A stretch of 12,198 bases of DNA from Syntrophobacteria bacterium. Its GTDB lineage: Bacteria; Desulfobacterota; Syntrophobacteria; JARFUL01. Made by a program: the position numbers and the translations under genes. Where the stretch lies: contig JARFUL010000117.1 of the NCBI GenBank assembly GCA_029289015.1, forward strand, positions 1-12,198, in the 5' to 3' direction. Each line of letters starts with the position of its first letter. Positions within the stretch are counted from its first letter, which is position 1. The notes below the pieces were generated by a model that was given only the letters and a program-made list of their open reading frames with translations, did no database searches and was not told where the DNA came from. Below are positions 7,154 to 12,198 of the stretch, piece by piece.

Positions 7154-9760
7154 ATGGCCAGGCTCACCCCCGTTTTCGAGCAGTATATTGAGCTGAAAAA
7201 AAGGCATCCGGACGCGATCCTCTTTTTCCAGATGGGCGACTTTTACGAGATGTTCTTTGAGGACGCGAAGCTGGCCTCCCGGATTCTCAACATCGCGCTC
7301 ACCGCCAGAAACAAGGACCAGCCCGACCCCATCCCCATGTGCGGGGTCCCGTGCCACGCGGCAGAGACCTACCTCAGCCGCCTAGTGGACGCGGGCCAGA
7401 AGGTCGCGGTGTGCAACCAGGTGGAAGACCCGGCAAAGGCCAGGGGCCTGGTAAGGCGCGACATAGTGCGGGTGGTGACCCCGGGGCTCACGGTCTCCGA
7501 GTCCACCCTTACCCCGGCTGAGGAGAACTTCCTCGCGGGGTTCTTCCCGGGGTCCGACGGCTTCGGCCTGGCCGCGCTCGACCTCTCCACAGGCCGCTTC
7601 AGGGTCTGCCAGCTCAAGGACGAGGAGGAGGCCATAGACGAGCTGGCCAGGATCGAGCCCAGGGAGCTCCTCGTGCCCGAGGACCTCTCCCCCAGGCTGC
7701 TCAAGTCCGTGGGCAGCCGCTTTCCCGGAGCCAGGCTGGAGCTCGAGCCCGTGGGGGAGTTCTCCGTTTCCAGGGCTGAAAAGAGGATCACCCGGGAGCT
7801 AAAGGTCCTTTCCACGAGGGGCCTGGGTCTTGAGGGGCTCCGCGCGGGGGTCGCCGCGGCGGGCGCGGTTCTGGGCTACCTCGACAGGAACCAGGGCGAG
7901 TCCGCCGCGCACGTGAAGAATATCGAGGTCTACGAGCCGGAAGACTACCTCGTGCTCGACCGCCACACCCAGTACAACCTGGAGCTCTTCGAATCCATAG
8001 CCCTGAGGAGCAGGGACGGCTCCCTCTTGTGGGTCCTCGACGAGACCATGACCGCGATGGGCGCGAGGAGGCTCAAGGACTGGATCGGACGCCCCCTGAC
8101 GGACCCCGGGAGGATCAACGGACGCCTCAGCGCGGTGGAGGAACTCACGGAGAAGGAGGGGCTCAGGCGGGCCAAGAGGGAGGTTTTGGGGGAGGTCTAC
8201 GACCTGGAGAGGCTCACCTCCCGCATCACCCTGGGCCAGGCCGCGCCCAAGGACCTGGTCGCGCTCCGGGAGAGCCTGGGGAGGCTGCCGTCGATAAAGG
8301 GGTTCCTCGGGGAGGTCTCCTCGCCCCTTCTTCGCGAGCTCAACGGCAGGATAGACCCCCTCGAGGGGCTCTACGACCTACTTTATAGAGGGCTCAAGGA
8401 CCATCCCCCCGCGTCCCTGAGCGCGGGCGGGGTTATCCGGGAGGAGTTCGACCCCAGGCTGAAGGACGCGGTGGACGCGGCCAGGTCAATCCGGGAGTGG
8501 ATAGCCGGTTTCGAGGCCCGGGAGAGGGAGCGGACCGGCATCGGGAAGCTCAAGGTCCGGTTCAACAAGGTCTTCGGCTACTTCATAGAGGTTCCCAAGT
8601 CCCAGGCCGGGCTGGCCCCCGAGTCCTACCAGCGCAAGCAGACCCTGGTGGCCGCGGAGAGGTTCTTCACCGAGGAGCTGAAAAAGAGGGAGACCGCGGC
8701 GCTTGTGGCCGAGGAGACGAGGCTCAAGCTGGAGGCCGAGCTCTTCGAGGGGCTCTGCCGGGACGTGGCCAAGGTCTCGGACGCGATCCTGGCCGTGGCC
8801 CGCGCGCTCTCGGAGCTCGACGTTATCGCCACCTTTGCCGAGGTCGCGGTCGCGAATGACTACCACCGGCCCCGGGTGGTCGCGGACGGCCCCATCGAGA
8901 TAGCCGGCGGCAGGCACCCGGTGGTGGAGCTCAAGGTGGAGGGCGGCTTTGTTCCCAACGACGTGCGCCTCGACATGGAGACCGACCAGGTCCACATCAT
9001 CACCGGGCCCAACATGGCGGGCAAGTCAACCATAATACGCCAGAGTGCGCTCATAGTGCTCATGGCCCAGATGGGCTGCTTCGTGCCCGCGTCGAGCTGC
9101 CGGATAGGGGTGGTGGACCGCATCTTCACCAGGGTGGGCGCGATGGACGACCTGACCCGGGGCCGGTCCACGTTCATGGTGGAGATGGAGGAGACCTCCT
9201 CCATACTCCGCAAGGCCACCCCAGACTCCCTGGTGATCCTCGACGAGATAGGCAGGGGCACCTCCACCTACGACGGCCTGGCCATAGCCTGGGCCGTGGC
9301 CGAATACCTGAGCGGTCTCGAGGGCGTGGGCGTGAAGACCATGTTTGCCACCCACTTCCACGAGCTCACCGGGCTGGCCCGGGAGAAGCCCAGGGTGAAG
9401 AACTTCAACGTCGCGGTGAAGGAGTGGTCCGGAGAGGTGGTCTTTCTCCACACCCTAGCTCCCGGGGGCTCATCCAGCTCCCTGGGCATCCAGGTGGCCT
9501 CCCTGGCCGGGCTCCCGCGCGAGGTGGTCTCAAGGGCCAAGGAGGTCCTCGCCAGGCTCGAGGAGCCCATAGCATCCTCCCGCGCGCCCCGGAAGAGCGC
9601 GCCCGGGCAGATGGCCCTGTTCGGCTGGCCGGAGAGGGGACTGGTGGAGGAGCTGACCCGGCTGGATGCCGACGGCCTGGATCCTGAAGAGATGAGGGAT
9701 ATGCTCAAGAGGCTGGCCCGAAAGGCCAAAAAGATCGCGCGCCCGGGAGGAGACGGATGA
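7154..9760 (+). CDS. mutS: DNA mismatch repair protein MutS
   Basis: Recognises base mismatches and small loops after replication and starts repair. At 868 residues it has the normal length. Domain I has the mismatch-wedging Phe-x-Glu motif at Phe30/Glu32 (GDFYEMF). The connector, lever and clamp domains follow, then the ATPase domain with Walker A GPNMAGKST (618-626) and Walker B ending in Asp697-Glu698 (ILDEIGRGTST). A beta-clamp motif QMALF is at 819-823, and the C-terminal helices (about 835-862, with DPEEMRDMLKRL) match the tetramerisation segment. It belongs to the MutS1 type, not MutS2, because domain I is present and no Smr domain is seen. ATG 7154 has GGGGAG (7143-7148) 5 bases upstream. 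It probably has its own promoter in the preceding gap, and its stop overlaps the amidase start in an ATGA. No mutL is visible. Confidence 0.98.
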   Translation: MARLTPVFEQYIELKKRHPDAILFFQMGDFYEMFFEDAKLASRILNIALTARNKDQPDPIPMCGVPCHAAETYLSRLVDAGQKVAVCNQVEDPAKARGLVRRDIVRVVTPGLTVSESTLTPAEENFLAGFFPGSDGFGLAALDLSTGRFRVCQLKDEEEAIDELARIEPRELLVPEDLSPRLLKSVGSRFPGARLELEPVGEFSVSRAEKRITRELKVLSTRGLGLEGLRAGVAAAGAVLGYLDRNQGESAAHVKNIEVYEPEDYLVLDRHTQYNLELFESIALRSRDGSLLWVLDETMTAMGARRLKDWIGRPLTDPGRINGRLSAVEELTEKEGLRRAKREVLGEVYDLERLTSRITLGQAAPKDLVALRESLGRLPSIKGFLGEVSSPLLRELNGRIDPLEGLYDLLYRGLKDHPPASLSAGGVIREEFDPRLKDAVDAARSIREWIAGFEARERERTGIGKLKVRFNKVFGYFIEVPKSQAGLAPESYQRKQTLVAAERFFTEELKKRETAALVAEETRLKLEAELFEGLCRDVAKVSDAILAVARALSELDVIATFAEVAVANDYHRPRVVADGPIEIAGGRHPVVELKVEGGFVPNDVRLDMETDQVHIITGPNMAGKSTIIRQSALIVLMAQMGCFVPASSCRIGVVDRIFTRVGAMDDLTRGRSTFMVEMEETSSILRKATPDSLVILDEIGRGTSTYDGLAIAWAVAEYLSGLEGVGVKTMFATHFHELTGLAREKPRVKNFNVAVKEWSGEVVFLHTLAPGGSSSSLGIQVASLAGLPREVVSRAKEVLARLEEPIASSRAPRKSAPGQMALFGWPERGLVEELTRLDADGLDPEEMRDMLKRLARKAKKIARPGGDG

Positions 9761-11448
9761 GTCAGCGTCTCAAGATGACCTGCATGGCCGCGCTCCTTTT
9801 GGTCCTCCTGCCCCTTTCCGCGCTGGCCAAGACAGAGGCCGACGTCAGGTGGGAGAGCGCACAGAGGGACAAAAAACGCCTTCTTCTGGACAAGAAGCTG
9901 AGAAAATACCGGCACAACTGGCTCAACGTGATTCGCAGGTTCGAGAAGTTCCAGGAACGCCATCCCAAAGACCCCCGCGCACCCAAGGCCTTCTACCGGA
10001 TGGCCAAGCTGAGGATCGGTCTCTACAGGGCCGCGCGCTCCACGCGGGACCTCTTTCGCGCGGAGGAGAACCTGAAAAAGATAATCAAGGGCTACCCCAA
10101 GAGCTCCCTTGGGGACGACGCCCGTTTTCTCCTCGGTGAAATCAGCCGCAAATACCGCAGGGACAAGGACCAGGCCTACCTAGAGTACTACCGGGTGGTC
10201 GCGGACTACCCCAAGGGGGACATGGCTCCCCGGGCCAAGAAGATGCTCAAGAAGCTGGGGCCCAAAGATAGGCCCAAGCTCGCGAAGAAGATAGTTGAGA
10301 GGCCCAGGGCCAAGCCCAAGGCCAAGCCGAAGCCAAAGAAGAAGGCGGCCCCCAGGGTCCCGGGCAGGAGCGCGCTGGTGACCGGCATACGCCACTGGTC
10401 CAACCCGGCCTACACCCGCGTGGTGATAGACCTCACCCGTCCGGTGAAGTTCAAGAAGCGGCTGCTCAAGGCCAACCCCAAGATAAGGAGGCCTCCCCGG
10501 CTCTTCATAGACATGGAGCCGGCCAGGCTAGCGGAGAAATTCAATGGCCCTATACTGATCCAGGACGGCCTCTTGAGAAAGGTGCGCGCGGGGCAGTTCG
10601 AGAAAGACGTGGTCAGGGTGGTCCTGGATATAGACTCCATCGAGGGGTACAAGATGTTCTCCCTCAGCGACCCCTTCAGGATCGTGGTGGACGTCGCGGG
10701 CCAGGAGGAGAAGGTCGCGGCCCTCAAGATACCGCCCTCCAAGAAGAAGCTTACCCTGAGGGAGCAGCTGGGGCTCAAGGTCCGGACCGTGGTGATAGAC
10801 CCGGGCCACGGCGGCAAGGACCCCGGAGCCATAGGCCCGGGCAAGGTGCGGGAGAAGGACGTGGTGCTCGGGATAGCCAGGAGGCTCAAGAAGCTGATGG
10901 AGAAGGAGCTTAATTGCCGGGTGATAATGACCCGGAACTCGGATAAGTTCCTGCCCCTGGAGGAGCGCACCGCGATCGCCAACACCAGGGGCGCGGACCT
11001 CTTTGTCTCCATCCACGTCAACGCGCACCGGGACAGGCGGGTCTCGGGGGTGCAGACCTACTTCCTCAACCTCGCGACGGACGAGGAGGCGGTCCGGGTG
11101 GCCGCGCTTGAGAACGCGACCACCAAGAGGAGCCTGAGCGACCTCGAGAAGATCCTCAACGACCTGATGCTCAACTCCAAGATAATCGAGTCCAGCCAGC
11201 TCGCGGAAAGGGTCCACACCGCGATGCTCAAAACCCTGAAAAAAGGTTATAGAGGGGTGAGGGACCGGGGGGTGAAGCAGGCGCCCTTCTACGTGCTCAT
11301 CGGCGCGAAGATGCCCGCGATTCTCGTTGAGACCTCCTTCATCACCAACTCCAGGGAAGCTAAGAGGCTCAGATCCACCCGCTACCAGACCAAACTGGCC
11401 AGGGGCATCATGGAGGGGATAAAGAGATACATGGACTGGGGGAGCTAA
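9757..11448 (+). CDS. Exported N-acetylmuramoyl-L-alanine amidase (AMIN + Amidase_3)
   Basis: A 563-residue zinc amidase that removes stem peptides from peptidoglycan, probably at septation like AmiC. A signal peptide covers residues 1-24 with likely cleavage after ALA. Next comes a helical TPR-like region (about 30-168; HPKDPRAPKAFYRMAKL and repeats with YPKS/YPKG turns), then a Lys/Pro/Ala-rich linker (about 171-203). An AMIN domain (about 205-315) likely targets it to peptidoglycan or the septum. The Amidase_3 domain (343-560) has zinc ligands His351 (DPGHGG), Glu366 and His420 (SIHVNAH) and catalytic Glu525 (ILVETSF). Residues 441-485 match the insertion that in AmiB/AmiC carries the autoinhibitory helix. 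The ATG lies in an ATGA overlap with mutS, with GGAGG (9746-9750) 6 bases upstream. It is named by architecture; amiC orthology is likely but not proven, so no symbol is given. Confidence 0.93.
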   Translation: MSQRLKMTCMAALLLVLLPLSALAKTEADVRWESAQRDKKRLLLDKKLRKYRHNWLNVIRRFEKFQERHPKDPRAPKAFYRMAKLRIGLYRAARSTRDLFRAEENLKKIIKGYPKSSLGDDARFLLGEISRKYRRDKDQAYLEYYRVVADYPKGDMAPRAKKMLKKLGPKDRPKLAKKIVERPRAKPKAKPKPKKKAAPRVPGRSALVTGIRHWSNPAYTRVVIDLTRPVKFKKRLLKANPKIRRPPRLFIDMEPARLAEKFNGPILIQDGLLRKVRAGQFEKDVVRVVLDIDSIEGYKMFSLSDPFRIVVDVAGQEEKVAALKIPPSKKKLTLREQLGLKVRTVVIDPGHGGKDPGAIGPGKVREKDVVLGIARRLKKLMEKELNCRVIMTRNSDKFLPLEERTAIANTRGADLFVSIHVNAHRDRRVSGVQTYFLNLATDEEAVRVAALENATTKRSLSDLEKILNDLMLNSKIIESSQLAERVHTAMLKTLKKGYRGVRDRGVKQAPFYVLIGAKMPAILVETSFITNSREAKRLRSTRYQTKLARGIMEGIKRYMDWGS

Positions 11449-11453
11449 AGCAG

Positions 11454-12198
11454 TTGTCGAATGTGACCCTGAGCGCCGGCGACCTGGTGGAGTTCTTCGA
11501 CAAGAAGGGCCTTACCCTCGCGCTCCTGCTCGAGGTGAAGAAGGGCAGGGCCAGGGCGCTGACCCGTGAGGGCCGGGAGGTCTCCGTGGCCCCCGGCAGG
11601 GTGGCCCACGCGTCGGCCGCGCCCTTCTTTGGGCCCGACGCGGCCAGGGCGGACCTCATGGCCCAGATCGCAAACGCGGGGAGGGTTCGCGAGGGGCTGG
11701 CCGAAAGGGTCTCCGCTGAGGAGCTCTGGGAGCTTCTCAAGGATGAGGAGGAGGGGTTCTCCCCCGACTACCTGGCGGACCTGGTCTTTTCCGGCGATGT
11801 GGGCCCCCACAACGGTGCGGCTGTTGTCCGGGCGCTGATTTCAGACAGGTTCCACTTCAAATACCGGGCCGGGCTCTTCTATTCCCTCAGGCCGGAGCAG
11901 GTGGACTCTCTAAGGGAGCAGGCCCAGCGGGAAAAGGAGAGGGAGGAGGCCCTTGCCAGGGCCTGCAAATGGCTGAAGCACGCGCAGGACGCGAAGGTCG
12001 GCCCCGAGGACTACCCCGAGTTCGTGGAGATGCTCAAGGAGTACTGCGTGCTGGGGCCCGAATACGAGGGCAGGCTCTTCGTGGAGGAGGCGCTGAGGGC
12101 CGCGGGGCTGCCGCTGGACCCCTTTCCCGTGCTGGTGGGCGTGGGGGTCTTCGGGGAGGATGAAAACCTCTGGCTGAGGAAAATGGGGGTGGCGGAGG
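11454..12198 (+). CDS. RNase II/RNB-family exoribonuclease, N-terminal part (cut by window end)
   Basis: An open frame of 248 codons continues past the window. Residues 8-50 (AGDLVEFFDKKG, LEVKKGRARAL, REVSVAPGRVAHA) look like the small beta-barrel that opens the deltaproteobacterial RNase II-like proteins. Residues 87-145 include SAEELWELL and FSPDYLADLVF, followed by helices resembling a winged-helix region (VVRALISDRFHFKYR, GLFYSL). A charged helix (147-170) follows. The RNB catalytic domain would lie beyond the window, so the enzymatic call rests on N-terminal resemblance only. The start is TTG 11454, five bases after the amidase stop, with GGGGGAG (11438-11444) 9 bases upstream; GTG 11463 is an alternative with poorer spacing. 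It is probably co-transcribed with the amidase. Confidence 0.65.
   Translation, partial: MSNVTLSAGDLVEFFDKKGLTLALLLEVKKGRARALTREGREVSVAPGRVAHASAAPFFGPDAARADLMAQIANAGRVREGLAERVSAEELWELLKDEEEGFSPDYLADLVFSGDVGPHNGAAVVRALISDRFHFKYRAGLFYSLRPEQVDSLREQAQREKEREEALARACKWLKHAQDAKVGPEDYPEFVEMLKEYCVLGPEYEGRLFVEEALRAAGLPLDPFPVLVGVGVFGEDENLWLRKMGVAE

Noticed and set aside
10..12198. Restriction-site avoidance as the cause of the GGCG/CGCC depletion at alanine codons
   Set aside because: The same tetramers are common in other frames (for example within GGC-GGC and GGC-GAC codon pairs), so a DNA-level ban does not fit.
10..12198. CRISPR array, tRNA, rRNA, insertion sequence, prophage or toxin-antitoxin genes
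   Set aside because: Reading both strands showed no regularly spaced repeats, no transposase or integrase motifs and no cloverleaf; nearly all the DNA is taken up by housekeeping genes.

Overview
The window is a gene-dense housekeeping stretch with all recognisable genes on the + strand. By eye it is roughly two-thirds G+C. The proteins (UPF0280 protein, AMIN/Amidase_3 amidase with a TPR-like N-terminus, LapA-domain protein, RNase II-type protein with an extra N-terminal region) most resemble those of deltaproteobacteria in the broad sense (Desulfobacterota and relatives). That placement is an inference from family recognition; no rRNA or tRNA is present to confirm it. Codon use is unusual for a GC-rich genome: AGG is the main Arg codon and ATA is common for Ile. 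The Ala codon is also chosen almost entirely by the last base of the preceding codon.

Layout. 10-1566: guaA (GMP synthase). 1575-5048: dnaE (replicative polymerase alpha subunit). 5050-5796: a UPF0280 (ApbE-like) protein, one base after the dnaE stop. After a 64-bp gap with a candidate promoter comes a small overlapping cluster: a metallophosphoesterase lacking its middle (5861-6121), a HIT-family protein (6112-6618) and a LapA-domain membrane protein (6605-6961). A 192-bp gap (6962-7153) carries a perfect TATAAT box. It is followed by mutS (7154-9760), an exported N-acetylmuramoyl-L-alanine amidase overlapping it by 4 bp (9757-11448), and the N-terminal part of an RNase II-family protein that runs off the end (11454-12198).

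How the genes fit together. guaA supplies GMP, dnaE copies DNA and mutS repairs its errors; DnaE and MutS both carry a QxxLF-type beta-clamp motif. The amidase splits peptidoglycan at division. Most junctions are overlaps or gaps of a few bases, which suggests two or three operons (guaA-dnaE-UPF0280; phosphoesterase-HIT-lapA; mutS-amidase-RNase) with translational coupling.

I found no mobile element, CRISPR array, RNA gene or clearly new system. The two observations most worth a second look are the in-frame loss of the catalytic middle of the phosphoesterase and the very strict frame-dependent alanine codon context rule.
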